The notes: generated by a model not told the origin, from the sequence alone. Positions 1-7,661 are shown, counted from the first letter of the stretch. The stretch is 7,669 nucleotides of DNA from an uncultured Taibaiella sp. (GCA_946886975.1 CAMPJV010000117.1:1-7669), one strand, 5' to 3'. A program made the numbers and translations.

Positions 1-218
1 CACAAGAAGAATACGAAACGTATGTAGACGCAACACACTATCCCTACCGAACCAATCACATCATTGCAAAGCTTTATAAGGAACTACAGCCGCTATGTCC
101 TAAAGTAATCCCGAAAGATGTACATTCTATCGGGTACCTGCCCGCACTTCACAGCAAGCCGAAAATCATGCTCTATGTAGTTTATGACAAGGGCGTGTTG
201 AAACGCCTTGGGAAATAA
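1..218 (+). CDS. 3' end of an unrecognised gene (partial)
   Basis: The reading frame whose codons begin at base 3 is open from the left edge to a TAA at 216-218 and encodes the last 71 residues of a protein that starts outside the window. The composition looks like real coding sequence: it mixes charged and aromatic residues, has runs such as ATHYPYRTNHIIAKLYKEL, and ends in a hydrophobic strand (IMLYVVYD) followed by a basic tail (KGVLKRLGK). There is no membrane segment and no T9SS sorting tail, so a cytoplasmic protein is likely. I do not recognise the family from this fragment and assign no function. It converges on the next gene, with 59 bases between the two stop codons and no clear terminator hairpin in that gap. 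Confidence 0.6.
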   Translation, partial: QEEYETYVDATHYPYRTNHIIAKLYKELQPLCPKVIPKDVHSIGYLPALHSKPKIMLYVVYDKGVLKRLGK

Positions 219-277
219 GTAATCTAACAGACTCTAAGAACAGAAAGTCTACTCTCTGCCCAAAGCTCTTAATTAAG

Positions 278-1933
278 TTAAGGAAAACTCACCCACGCTA
301 TCTTAGCCTTCTTCTCCCTCCCCTCCTGGCTGATCATCATTACCGCATAGGTCTGCTTCTCCCTCTGGTAGTGAGATGAGTTGATAAAGCTGAACTGGTT
401 CTTATCATCATCCTTAGGATTGCCAAAAAGCTGGAACTTCTCCGCCTTCCCTCCCGCCAGTTTCTGGCAGATGGTATTTGTACCTGATATCCCACTGATG
501 CCGGCCACCTTCTCATTTCCTGACTTAAAGAAGTTCTCCCGATGGTCATTGTAGATCACGTACCGTGCGGTCGGCGTACTTACAAAATCATACGAATAGA
601 AGCCTGAATTGGCAGCCATCATAAAGCCTATCTTTCGCTCAAAAGCCATGTAGCTGTGCGATCTCTTATGCTGGTCCATTGGCGCTACCTCAGTACTTGT
701 CGATTGACGCTTTCTTACCACATATCCGTCAGTCTCTTTACCATTCCCGTCCAGTTCCAGTACGGCAATATTGCCAAGGTGCCACGTAGTGCTCGAGCTA
801 CCCCTGCTGCTGGTCGTTGTTGTTGTGCCTATTTCCTCAAAGGTCATGGTTGACGTGTAGTCCGGATTGATTATCAGGTCCTGTGGCATGCCGCTATACC
901 CATCCTTCATCTGAAACACCGATTGCGCATATTGACTCACCTTCTCACCCACTACCGGCCTTGAGAACAGCACCGTCATCGTCTCAGCGTCCAGCGATGT
1001 ATGTATCAGCATATAGTAGCTGGTAGTTTTGTTGCTCAGCAGCTTGCTCTTCGTGTCCACGAGTGTCACCAGTAGCATGTCCAGTGTCTTCATTCCTGAG
1101 TTATACTGCAGCACCGCCTGAGTTTCCTTAAAGTCTTCAGTTATCTTCAGTGGTCGATGAATGAACTCCTTAGAGCCGGCATTCAGTCTCGAGAACAGCA
1201 CCAACGAATGATCCCCTCCGGACGAGGTCGTATTGAAGGAATAAGTACTAATGAATACGCTCTGTTCACCATGCACGGTCATTCCCAGGTAGCGTATGTA
1301 TTTAAAGCTATGCTCAGCAGGTAGTTCATACACTGCCTTGTTGATCTCCCTGTGGTCTCCGCTGTAATGCGTTATTTCTATTCGGTGCTCCGATTCAGAT
1401 GCAAACCCATCAAAGCGACAAATAGCATAGCAGTCGGACAGCACATCCTTCACTATATGGAATGTCTTAGGGTCTGTCCCTCCGAATGCCATAGCATATC
1501 CCGCTCCAAAGCCATACTTATCCAGCTCGCCTATCTTCTTGTCCTCCACCTTCACTCCCGTCACCGGGTCAATCACCAGCCTGAAGAGCATCGGCGTCTT
1601 CTTGATCACCTGCTGCAGGAACAACACGACCTTGCCGTTCATCTCATATATGCCTTTCACTTCTCCCCCTACCATCGAACCGTCTTCCCATTCAGTACCG
1701 TGGAGCTCCTTTTTCACCTTCACCCTTCTGCTGCTGTCATAGATGGTCAGGTTGATACCCTCCTTTTTGGTAAAAGTGAAGAACATCGTATTGCCGTTAG
1801 AGACCTGGAATACTTTGCTCTCCAGTCCGTCGGGCTCATCAAATGGCAGGCTATATTTTACAGAAGGGGCCTGCCCGATTGCGGCTACGGACATCAGGCA
1901 ACAGAACATTGCCAGCACGATAGAATTTCTCAT
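278..1933 (-). CDS. Exported protein of unknown function, beta-rich
   Basis: This gene encodes 551 residues from an ATG at 1931-1933 to a TAA at 278-280. The N-terminus is a typical signal peptide: basic MRN, a hydrophobic stretch to about residue 19, and a likely signal peptidase I site after GQA (residue 22). Two cysteines (11-12) lie inside the hydrophobic core and are not in a convincing lipobox. The mature part alternates short hydrophobic strands with polar turns over its whole length, which suggests a beta-propeller or beta-sandwich fold; this is inference. A Thr/Ser-rich stretch at residues 370-383 looks like a linker, and a YVIYNDHREN motif lies near residue 458. The C-terminus (AKIAWVSFP) is not a T9SS sorting domain, so the protein is probably periplasmic or in the outer envelope. 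I recognise no catalytic motif and give no function. It is divergent from the T9SS-exported gene at 2141, with 207 bases between the starts. Confidence 0.85.
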   Translation of the reverse strand: MRNSIVLAMFCCLMSVAAIGQAPSVKYSLPFDEPDGLESKVFQVSNGNTMFFTFTKKEGINLTIYDSSRRVKVKKELHGTEWEDGSMVGGEVKGIYEMNGKVVLFLQQVIKKTPMLFRLVIDPVTGVKVEDKKIGELDKYGFGAGYAMAFGGTDPKTFHIVKDVLSDCYAICRFDGFASESEHRIEITHYSGDHREINKAVYELPAEHSFKYIRYLGMTVHGEQSVFISTYSFNTTSSGGDHSLVLFSRLNAGSKEFIHRPLKITEDFKETQAVLQYNSGMKTLDMLLVTLVDTKSKLLSNKTTSYYMLIHTSLDAETMTVLFSRPVVGEKVSQYAQSVFQMKDGYSGMPQDLIINPDYTSTMTFEEIGTTTTTSSRGSSSTTWHLGNIAVLELDGNGKETDGYVVRKRQSTSTEVAPMDQHKRSHSYMAFERKIGFMMAANSGFYSYDFVSTPTARYVIYNDHRENFFKSGNEKVAGISGISGTNTICQKLAGGKAEKFQLFGNPKDDDKNQFSFINSSHYQREKQTYAVMMISQEGREKKAKIAWVSFP

Positions 1934-2140
1934 TTTCAGTAGATGTTAAGTCGGCAAGATAAATCCCTTTAAGAGTAATCACTATACATCAGTCAAAATA
2001 CTATGCGAGCGAAGTCGTACCTATAAGACTAAACGTCTCAATAAGATATATATGTTCTCCTTGCCAACGATTGCCTATTTTAATACGTCTTTAATAGATA
2101 AATTGTTCCCAAACCTATTGTTTCATTTAAATCTTTCTCT

Positions 2141-4117
2141 ATGCTTAGAAAAATTACACTCCTCTCATTACTGATCGTTGCCTGTTTTAACTCCTTCGCG
2201 GCCGTGGTACCTGTCATTACCGGCACTGCAACTTCGGCTAATGCCAGAGCGCCCCAGGGTTCCCAACGGTACATTCGTACAGTCTATATCATAACTGCAG
2301 CTGAAATGGCGGCCAGTGGTATACCGGCAAACTCGCTTATCAATGCTATCGGATGGTCGTACTCCGCAGCGCAGAGTATCGCAACCTCAGGAAATCTTAA
2401 GGTCTACCTTCAGAATACGACAGACATGGCCTATAGTAAGCCCAGCACCACCTGGACCAACAGCTCCAATGGGGTGATAGACAACATGACGCTCGTTAGC
2501 GATGCCACGGAAACGATCCCTTCCATTGTGGGCAACTTTGATGTCACCTTCTCCAATGGCTCACCATTTGTCTATACCGGAGATGGCTTATACGTCGCTT
2601 TTGAATACTCAAACCCTTCGGGCGCCATTTCTGGTAATAATACCGCCTTATGCAATAACGCCGCCGTGGGCGGAGTAGATGGCCTGAAGAATGCTTTTGG
2701 CACCTCAATGCCGGCAGCGGTAACAGGAACTTCTCTTTTCCGCCCCGTCACTCGCCTCGGCTATCCGCTTCCAAATGATGGTACGGTCCACGACGTGTAT
2801 ACGCTCGGCAATCTTCCCATCAGCCTGGCTACGCCTCACATTATCAGTGCAAGGATTATCAATTCAGGAGACAACGCGCTTATCAACCTGTCAGTTACAT
2901 TAAGTGTTACGGGGGCCAATTCATTTACTGATGTTCAGGTCGTTAACTTGTTACCGGGCAATTCCACCATCGTCAGCTTTGCAGCCTTCACTCCGACTTC
3001 TCTGGGCACTAACTCAGTGAATGTAAGCATCCCTGCTGACGACATACTTACCAATAACTCTGTTACCCTCGGCCAGGACGTTACAACCACAGTACTTTCT
3101 TATTCTAATAGTGCTCCGCCAAGTTCATCTGTGGGCTTCAATACCGGCACGGGCATTCTCGCTGCGAAGTATACTGTTACGGCTAATACTGGAGTGCTGG
3201 GCATAAACGCTTTTATCTATAATACAGCCAACATAGCCGGCAATACTCTGACGGGTATCGTTCTGGACAACGCCGGAACTATCATCGGCACTTCCCTGCC
3301 TCACGTGGTAACAGCTAGTGAGCTTGGAACGAACGTTAACTTCCCGATCACGATACCTCCTGTTATCAATAATCAGGACTTCTATGTGGGCATCCTTCAG
3401 AGTGCTAATGCAGTTTCCGGTTATTTCCCTATCGGAGTTCAGCCAGAACCCCTGCCCGCTCGTCCAAATGCTTACTACAGCTTCGGTGTTGCCGGTGGCG
3501 CTGCAACCAATTACATAAACCTGGGCCGGGTAATGATCGAGGCAGTTATGTCTGGCTTTCCCCTTGCTGCTAATGATATAAAGGTATCCGTTGCCGCCGC
3601 GCGAAACGATGCACGCATCAGCTGGACAACGACCAGGGAAACAGTGGATTATTTTCATGTAGAGCGCTCCCAGGATGGCCGCCAGTTCACCAAGGTTGGA
3701 CAGGTAAAGGGACAATCAGGGCTCTCCGGCAATGGTTATCTGTTCCTGGATAAGGATGCACTTTCCTCCAACGTACCTGCATGGCATTACAGGATAAAGC
3801 AGGTGGAAACTAATGGTGACATCAGCTACTCTGCCCTTGTGACTCTTAGAGTTCAGAACAGCAGCACCTTTGATCTTTCAGTCATTAATCCGGTTACCGA
3901 CAGAATTCATCTGTCAGTCAACCTGGCTGAAGCGTCCAATGTGTCCATAGCCATTGCGGATGTTCAGGGCAGGAGCATCTACACGGCCAACAAGTCGCTG
4001 CATGCCGGCACTAACTACATCAGCCTGGATGACCTTGACAGACTCCCATCCGGCTCTTATCTGATCTCGGTAACTGACGGCAACAACAAGATATCCAGGA
4101 AACTTATTCAGCAATAA
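2141..4117 (+). CDS. T9SS-exported multi-domain beta-sandwich protein
   Basis: This gene encodes 658 residues, starting at an ATG with no Shine-Dalgarno sequence. Residues 1-20 are a signal peptide (MLRKI, then a hydrophobic core ending near SFA). Residues about 23-210 form a beta-rich module of a kind common in secreted Bacteroidota proteins. Residues about 218-320 resemble a CARDB-like domain (ARIINSGDNALINLSVTLSV, then a VNLLPGNSTIVSF strand). Residues about 330-472 are a second beta-sandwich module with an FYVGI strand. Residues about 478-571 are an Fn3-like module typical of the phylum, with ISWTTTRE, YFHVERSQDG and YRIKQVETNGDISYSAL. Residues about 576-658 are a type A sorting domain of the TIGR04183 kind, with INPVTDRI, DVQGRSIY, LPSGSYLISV and the tail KISRKLIQQ. 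Export through the type IX system to the cell surface or medium is therefore likely. No enzyme motif is visible, so an adhesive or binding role is the best inference. Confidence 0.92.
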   Translation: MLRKITLLSLLIVACFNSFAAVVPVITGTATSANARAPQGSQRYIRTVYIITAAEMAASGIPANSLINAIGWSYSAAQSIATSGNLKVYLQNTTDMAYSKPSTTWTNSSNGVIDNMTLVSDATETIPSIVGNFDVTFSNGSPFVYTGDGLYVAFEYSNPSGAISGNNTALCNNAAVGGVDGLKNAFGTSMPAAVTGTSLFRPVTRLGYPLPNDGTVHDVYTLGNLPISLATPHIISARIINSGDNALINLSVTLSVTGANSFTDVQVVNLLPGNSTIVSFAAFTPTSLGTNSVNVSIPADDILTNNSVTLGQDVTTTVLSYSNSAPPSSSVGFNTGTGILAAKYTVTANTGVLGINAFIYNTANIAGNTLTGIVLDNAGTIIGTSLPHVVTASELGTNVNFPITIPPVINNQDFYVGILQSANAVSGYFPIGVQPEPLPARPNAYYSFGVAGGAATNYINLGRVMIEAVMSGFPLAANDIKVSVAAARNDARISWTTTRETVDYFHVERSQDGRQFTKVGQVKGQSGLSGNGYLFLDKDALSSNVPAWHYRIKQVETNGDISYSALVTLRVQNSSTFDLSVINPVTDRIHLSVNLAEASNVSIAIADVQGRSIYTANKSLHAGTNYISLDDLDRLPSGSYLISVTDGNNKISRKLIQQ

Positions 4118-4140
4118 GCAGACCTTAATTCAGTAGATTA

Positions 4141-4178
4141 AAAAGTAAAAGGATGCCCTATAGCATCCTTTTACTTTT
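4141..4178. terminator. Bidirectional terminator hairpin
   Basis: The arms 4141-4156 and 4163-4178 are exact reverse complements over 16 bp, around the six-base loop CCTATA. The outer part of each arm is A/T-rich, so the transcript ends in U-rich sequence on either strand: four T's on the plus strand and five on the minus strand. It lies 23 bases after the stop of the T9SS-exported gene and 37 bases beyond the stop of the convergent peroxidase gene, so it probably ends both transcripts. Confidence 0.88.
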
Positions 4179-4215
4179 ATCAGCAAGCTCATTTCAGGCC
4201 TGAAGGCAGTAGCTT

Positions 4216-5166
4216 CTATATCTTCATTGTCTTCACAAACCTGTCGTCGGTAAGTGCGTGGAGGAAGGCCTCAAGGTCCTGCTTCTCCATCTCGGTAAGG
4301 TTGAGCGGATCACGCAACACGCTATCCCTGTTCATTCCTGTAGGCAAAGAGGAGTGAGGATTATCATAGTAATCTATTACCTGGCGCAGGGTCTTAAAAC
4401 TGCCATCGTGCATATATGGAGCAGTCACCGCTACATTGCGCAGGCCCGGCACCTTGAATTTACCTAAATCCTCAGGGTTACGGGTAATTTTATACCTGCC
4501 TGAGTCATTGTGCTCCTTACCATTGAACAGGCCTATGCTGCGAAACTCGTCTGCAGTAAAGTCGGGAGTAAAGTGGCACTCAAAGCATTTAGCCTTTACC
4601 CTGAAGATCTCCCTGCCCCGCACTTGCTGTTCGGTCATCCCGTTCGGCTCATCGTTCAGCCAGCGGTCGTTGGGAGTGTCCCCCGTCTCAAGGGTGCGTT
4701 GATAGGCAGCAAGAGCTGCGCCCAGGTTCTTCTTGTTGGGGTATTGCTTGTATAAACTGTAGAACAGGTTGCGGTACTTTGGGCTATGGTTTAAGCGATA
4801 GACTGCGGTAGGAATGGGCAGGTTCATTTCATTCTTGTCCGCAATGGGGAACAGCGCCTGCTCTTCCAGGGTGGCCGCCCTTCCGTCCCAGAAGAAGGAT
4901 TCGCGCGCGCTCATATTTGTCACCGATGGTGTATTGCGTAAACCAAGGCGGCCATGCACACCCTTACTGAAGGCTGTGGTATCCGCGAAGCCAAATTCGG
5001 GCTTATGGCAGGAGGCACAACTGATCGTCCGGTTCTCAGAGAGGATGGGATCAAAGAAGAGCATCTCACCCAGCTTTTCTTTGGTGACCTTCTCAGGTTG
5101 CCTACTGAATGAGCTAAGCAGCAGTATTAATCCAGATAATGCGGCAAGTATGAGCCCTTTTTTCAC
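4216..5166 (-). CDS. Di-heme cytochrome c peroxidase / MauG family
   Basis: This is a periplasmic di-heme enzyme of the bacterial cytochrome c peroxidase/MauG family, whose usual reaction reduces hydrogen peroxide with electrons from small c-type cytochromes. From the GTG at 5164-5166 it has 316 residues, close to the family length. Two CXXCH heme sites are present: CASCH at 50-54 (N-terminal heme) and CFECH at 194-198 (C-terminal heme). TAPYMHDGS places Met252 where true peroxidases have the axial Met of the high-potential heme; MauG has Tyr there. The conserved stretches FFWDGRAATLEEQALFPI and VPGLRNVAVTAPYM are intact. I chose the internal GTG because it gives a standard KKGLILAALSGLILLLSS signal peptide. 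A GTG at 5206-5208 would add 14 polar residues and has an AGGAG 11 bases upstream, so the longer form (to 5208) remains possible. The gene is divergent from fumC. The family is secure; peroxidase versus another MauG-like oxidation is inferred. Confidence 0.93.
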   Translation of the reverse strand: MKKGLILAALSGLILLLSSFSRQPEKVTKEKLGEMLFFDPILSENRTISCASCHKPEFGFADTTAFSKGVHGRLGLRNTPSVTNMSARESFFWDGRAATLEEQALFPIADKNEMNLPIPTAVYRLNHSPKYRNLFYSLYKQYPNKKNLGAALAAYQRTLETGDTPNDRWLNDEPNGMTEQQVRGREIFRVKAKCFECHFTPDFTADEFRSIGLFNGKEHNDSGRYKITRNPEDLGKFKVPGLRNVAVTAPYMHDGSFKTLRQVIDYYDNPHSSLPTGMNRDSVLRDPLNLTEMEKQDLEAFLHALTDDRFVKTMKI

Positions 5167-5222
5167 AGATGCGAAAATATAGCAATCAGTTGATAGAGCG
5201 CCCTGCACGATGTTAAAATCTC

Positions 5223-5253
5223 CTGACTATTAAAATAGTACAAGCTACCTTTG
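5223..5253 (+). promoter_or_regulatory. Bacteroidota-type promoter of fumC
   Basis: TACCTTTG at 5246-5253 is an exact match to the Bacteroidota -7 consensus TAnnTTTG. The -33 TTG is only weakly matched, by CTG at 5223-5225, 20 bases upstream. Transcription would start near 5260 and give a short A/T-rich leader (TAAATAATAACTAC) before the ATG at 5275. There is no Shine-Dalgarno sequence, as is usual in this phylum. Confidence 0.65.
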
Positions 5254-5274
5254 CACCGCTTAAATAATAACTAC

Positions 5275-6681
5275 ATGGACTTCCGTATAGAAAAAGACAC
5301 GATGGGCGAGGTAAAGGTGCCCGTCAACGCGTATTATGGAGCACAAACTCAGCGTTCCATAGACAACTTCAAAATAGCCCAGGACATTAATAAAATGCCG
5401 AAGGAGATCATTAAGGCCTTCGCATATCTTAAGAAAGCAGCGGCTCTAACGAATACGGAACTGGGTGTGCTGCCTGAAGAGAAATCGAAGCTCATCGGCC
5501 AGGTTTGTGATGAGATACTGGAGGGCAAGCTGGATAATGAGTTCCCGTTGGTGGTGTGGCAGACTGGTTCGGGCACTCAGTCTAATATGAATGTGAATGA
5601 AGTGGTGGCTTATCGTGCGCACGTCATTAATGGCGGGCAGCTTAGGGATCAGGAGAAGTTCGTTCACCCGAACGATGATGTGAATCAATCGCAGTCTTCT
5701 AATGATACCTTCCCTACCGCGATGCATATTGCAGCGTACAAGATGCTGGTGGATGTAACCATTCCGGGAATAAAGAAGCTGCGGGATACGCTAGCACAGA
5801 AGTCGAAGGAGTTTATGGGCGTGGTAAAGATCGGGCGTACGCACTTTATGGATGCAACGCCTATCACGTTGGGCCAGGAGATAAGCGGTTATGTTTCACA
5901 GCTGGACCATGGACTTCGTGCGATCAATAACAGCCTTGCTCATCTTAGTGAGCTGGCACTTGGCGGTACTGCCGTAGGTACGGGCATCAACACACCAAAG
6001 GGTTATGCAGAAAACGTTGCCGGAAAGATAGCACAGCTGACGGGGCTGCCTTTCGTTACGGCTGAGAACAAGTTTGAAAGCCTTGCTGCGCACGATGCTA
6101 TTGTTGAAGCACATGGCGCGCTGAAGACAGTAGCGGTGAGCCTGATGAAGATAGCCAACGACATAAGGATGCTGAGCTCAGGGCCCCGCTCCGGCATAGG
6201 CGAGATACATATACCTGACAATGAGCCAGGTTCTTCTATTATGCCGGGTAAAGTGAACCCTACTCAATGCGAGGCGCTAACTATGATCGCTGCTCAGGTA
6301 ATGGGCAACGATGTGACCATCAGTATTGGCGGCTCCAATGGACACTTTGAGCTGAATGTCTTCAAGCCCGTCATGATCTTCAACTTCCTGCACAGCGCAA
6401 GGCTGATAGGCGATGGATGCGTTAGCTTTAATGACAAATGTGCCGTGGGACTTGAGCCCATACAAAAGAACATAGACCAACACCTGCACAACTCCCTGAT
6501 GCTGGTGACCTCACTAAACACTAAGATCGGCTACTACAAGGCTGCGGAAATAGCACAGACAGCACACAAACAAGGCAAGACCCTTAAGCAGACGGCAATT
6601 GATCTCGGATATGTTACCTCTGAGCAGTTCGATGAATGGGTGGATCCGAAGGATATGGTTGGTGAGATAAAGCTGTCGTAG
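5275..6681 (+). CDS. fumC: Class II fumarate hydratase (fumarase C)
   Basis: Fumarase interconverts fumarate and L-malate in the TCA cycle; the class II enzyme is an iron-independent cytoplasmic homotetramer. The 468 residues match the usual length and start with [16 protein letters not shown], the standard N-terminus. Family motifs appear in order: [14 protein letters not shown] (97-110), [11 protein letters not shown] (141-151), [16 protein letters not shown] (187-202) and the signature [17 protein letters not shown] (319-335). By alignment to E. coli FumC, His190 corresponds to His188, Ser320 to the catalytic Ser318, Lys326 to Lys324 and Asn328 to Asn326. [11 protein letters not shown] marks fumarase; aspartase usually reads PAKVNP followed by different residues. 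I start it at the ATG at 5275. A frame-compatible TTG at 5251 lies inside the promoter -7 element and would add eight residues absent from the family. The unit is single-gene, with its own promoter and terminator. Confidence 0.97.
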   Translation: MDFRIEKDTMGEVKVPVNAYYGAQTQRSIDNFKIAQDINKMPKEIIKAFAYLKKAAALTNTELGVLPEEKSKLIGQVCDEILEGKLDNEFPLVVWQTGSGTQSNMNVNEVVAYRAHVINGGQLRDQEKFVHPNDDVNQSQSSNDTFPTAMHIAAYKMLVDVTIPGIKKLRDTLAQKSKEFMGVVKIGRTHFMDATPITLGQEISGYVSQLDHGLRAINNSLAHLSELALGGTAVGTGINTPKGYAENVAGKIAQLTGLPFVTAENKFESLAAHDAIVEAHGALKTVAVSLMKIANDIRMLSSGPRSGIGEIHIPDNEPGSSIMPGKVNPTQCEALTMIAAQVMGNDVTISIGGSNGHFELNVFKPVMIFNFLHSARLIGDGCVSFNDKCAVGLEPIQKNIDQHLHNSLMLVTSLNTKIGYYKAAEIAQTAHKQGKTLKQTAIDLGYVTSEQFDEWVDPKDMVGEIKLS

Positions 6682-6702
6682 AGCATTAGAGTACTTCAAA
6701 GG

Positions 6703-6731
6703 AAAGCACCTGCAATTGCAGGTGCTTTTTT
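6703..6731 (+). terminator. fumC: Intrinsic terminator of fumC
   Basis: An 11-bp perfect stem (AAAGCACCTGC at 6703-6713 paired with GCAGGTGCTTT at 6718-6728) closes on an AATT loop and runs into a tract of six T's (6726-6731). It starts 21 bases after the fumC stop. It separates fumC from the DUF4870 gene, which should therefore have its own promoter. Confidence 0.93.
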
Positions 6732-6742
6732 CATCAATTAAT

Positions 6743-6750
6743 TACTTTTA
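6743..6750 (+). promoter_or_regulatory. Possible -7 element of the DUF4870 gene
   Basis: TACTTTTA matches TAnnTTTG at every fixed position except the last, and ends 16 bases before the ATG at 6767. No TTG is found 19-21 bases upstream, where the fumC terminator lies. The main support is that a promoter is needed here after the terminator. Confidence 0.35.
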
Positions 6751-6766
6751 GAGTAAGATTGAAGCT

Positions 6767-7135
6767 ATGGATACTTACAACCAGCCGTCCGACATTTTCC
6801 CACAGCCTGGGCCGCCGACGCAGGACGAGAAAACTATGGCCATTCTTTCGCATGTGCTCACGCTCGTTGTGGGGTTTATTGCGCCACTGGTGATATACCT
6901 TAGCAAGAAAGACCAGCCTTCATTTGCGCTTGAGCATGCGAAGGAGTCGCTCAACTTTCAGCTTAGCTTACTGATCTATTTCTTTGCGGGCTTTATCCTG
7001 ATGGTGGTTATCATTGGCATTCTTATCCTGGCAGCAATTGGCATCTTTACACTTATCGTTGTGATCGTTGCGACATTGAAGGGAGCCAACGGAGAAATGT
7101 ACCGCTACCCGCTTTGCATCCGGTTTATTAAATAA
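6767..7135 (+). CDS. DUF4870 (Tic20-like) small membrane protein
   Basis: This gene encodes 122 residues from an ATG at 6767. A polar, Pro/Gln-rich cytoplasmic head (1-20) precedes the conserved start of the domain, DEKTMAILSHVLTLVVGFIAPLV. Hydrophobic segments lie at about 25-45, 64-82 and 83-104. Between the first two is the family hallmark KKDQPSFALEHAKESLNFQ (47-65), and the end reads ANGEMYRYPLCIRFIK, also typical of DUF4870. The layout of three membrane segments and a short charged loop makes it an inner-membrane protein. The family is distantly related to the chloroplast import component Tic20 (PF09685), but no bacterial function is established and I propose none. It follows fumC by 85 bases, but the terminator between them argues against co-transcription. 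It converges on the MaoC-like gene. The family call is firm; the role is unknown. Confidence 0.9.
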   Translation: MDTYNQPSDIFPQPGPPTQDEKTMAILSHVLTLVVGFIAPLVIYLSKKDQPSFALEHAKESLNFQLSLLIYFFAGFILMVVIIGILILAAIGIFTLIVVIVATLKGANGEMYRYPLCIRFIK

Positions 7136-7173
7136 TTCCGTTGCGTCCCAGGGTGGTTTTCCAATTCAGCTAT

Positions 7174-7200
7174 AAAAGAAAAACGCCCCGGTGAGGGCGT
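7174..7200 (-). terminator. Intrinsic terminator of the MaoC-like gene
   Basis: Read on the minus strand, ACGCCC and GGGCGT form a 6-bp G/C-rich stem around a TCACCG loop (plus-strand arms 7183-7188 and 7195-7200), followed by TTTTTCTTTT. On the plus strand no T tract follows, so it is oriented for the minus-strand gene ending at 7228. It may still weakly stop transcripts of the convergent DUF4870 gene. Confidence 0.85.
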
Positions 7201-7227
7201 CTCTAATATATAATCCATCAATAATCA

Positions 7228-7641
7228 TTAACTCCAGACGTATTGCTTTTTATTCAGCAGCATTGCCTCGCCTGTTATTGTCTTATCGCCTGTACTGACC
7301 TCGTAAACTGAACAATCGTACAGTATACGGTTCTTCTCTGGAAATATCTCTCTGACTGTTACAACCGCCTCATATTCAGTATCTACGAACATGGGCTTCA
7401 GCCATTTCATGCTTTGATTCATATATACATGGCCATCAGCGTACCATAGTGCGCCAAATATCTTGGTAAAGACACTTGCACCGAGGAATCCATGGATGAT
7501 GTTCCGGCCGAACATGCTGTCCTTGCCGGCTTGGGGGTCTATGTGCAGTGGGTTGACATCGCCACTTACCCTGGCATATGTATCCACATCATCCTGTATA
7601 TAGCTAAACTTATGGCGGAATTCATCTCCTACTTTGAGCAT
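7228..7641 (-). CDS. MaoC-like hot-dog-fold dehydratase/hydratase
   Basis: This gene encodes 137 residues, the length of a stand-alone single hot-dog domain of the MaoC/(R)-specific enoyl-CoA hydratase group. These cytoplasmic enzymes add water to, or remove it from, acyl-CoA thioesters. The hydratase-2 motif is clear: SGDVNPLHIDPQAGKDSMFG (26-45), in which Asp28 and His33 have the same five-residue spacing as the catalytic Asp/His pair of PhaJ-type hydratases. It is followed by RNIIHGFLGASV (46-57), the conserved I-x-HG helix start. The ATG at 7639-7641 begins MLKVGDEF, a normal N-terminus for the family. There is no signal peptide. No other fatty-acid or polyhydroxyalkanoate gene is visible nearby, so the substrate cannot be inferred; it may be a beta-oxidation-type hydratase or a non-catalytic relative. 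The gene converges on the DUF4870 gene. Confidence 0.92.
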   Translation of the reverse strand: MLKVGDEFRHKFSYIQDDVDTYARVSGDVNPLHIDPQAGKDSMFGRNIIHGFLGASVFTKIFGALWYADGHVYMNQSMKWLKPMFVDTEYEAVVTVREIFPEKNRILYDCSVYEVSTGDKTITGEAMLLNKKQYVWS

Positions 7642-7661
7642 ATTTCTATAGAATTTTGCGC

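Noticed and set aside
219..277. Possible terminator or palindrome in the gap after the partial gene (AGACT/AGTCT pair; CTTAATTAAG)
   Set aside because: The AGACT/AGTCT stem is only 5 bp around a 12-base loop with no T tract. The 10-base A/T palindrome is too short to mean anything alone.
1352..1942. 196-codon open frame on the plus strand
   Set aside because: It lies entirely antisense to the exported protein gene. Its translation is rich in His/Arg/Cys with no family motif or signal, whereas the minus strand has a signal peptide and coherent protein composition.
1934..2140. Promoters or operators in the divergent intergenic region
   Set aside because: Two promoters must be here, but I found no exact TAnnTTTG with a well-spaced TTG on either strand (only weak matches such as CAAGATAA at 1955-1962) and no convincing inverted repeat. 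I left them unassigned.
3125..3715. 196-codon open frame on the minus strand
   Set aside because: It is antisense inside the T9SS-exported gene, whose domains run straight through this part. The translation is rich in Cys/Arg and has no recognisable features.
5174..5181. TATATTTT on the minus strand as a -7 element for the peroxidase gene
   Set aside because: It sits only 7 bases before the preferred GTG, which would require a leaderless transcript. It also lacks the final G and an upstream TTG.
4814..5182. 122-codon open frame on the plus strand over the peroxidase gene
   Set aside because: The opposite strand encodes both the signal peptide and the first heme site here, so this frame is a shadow.
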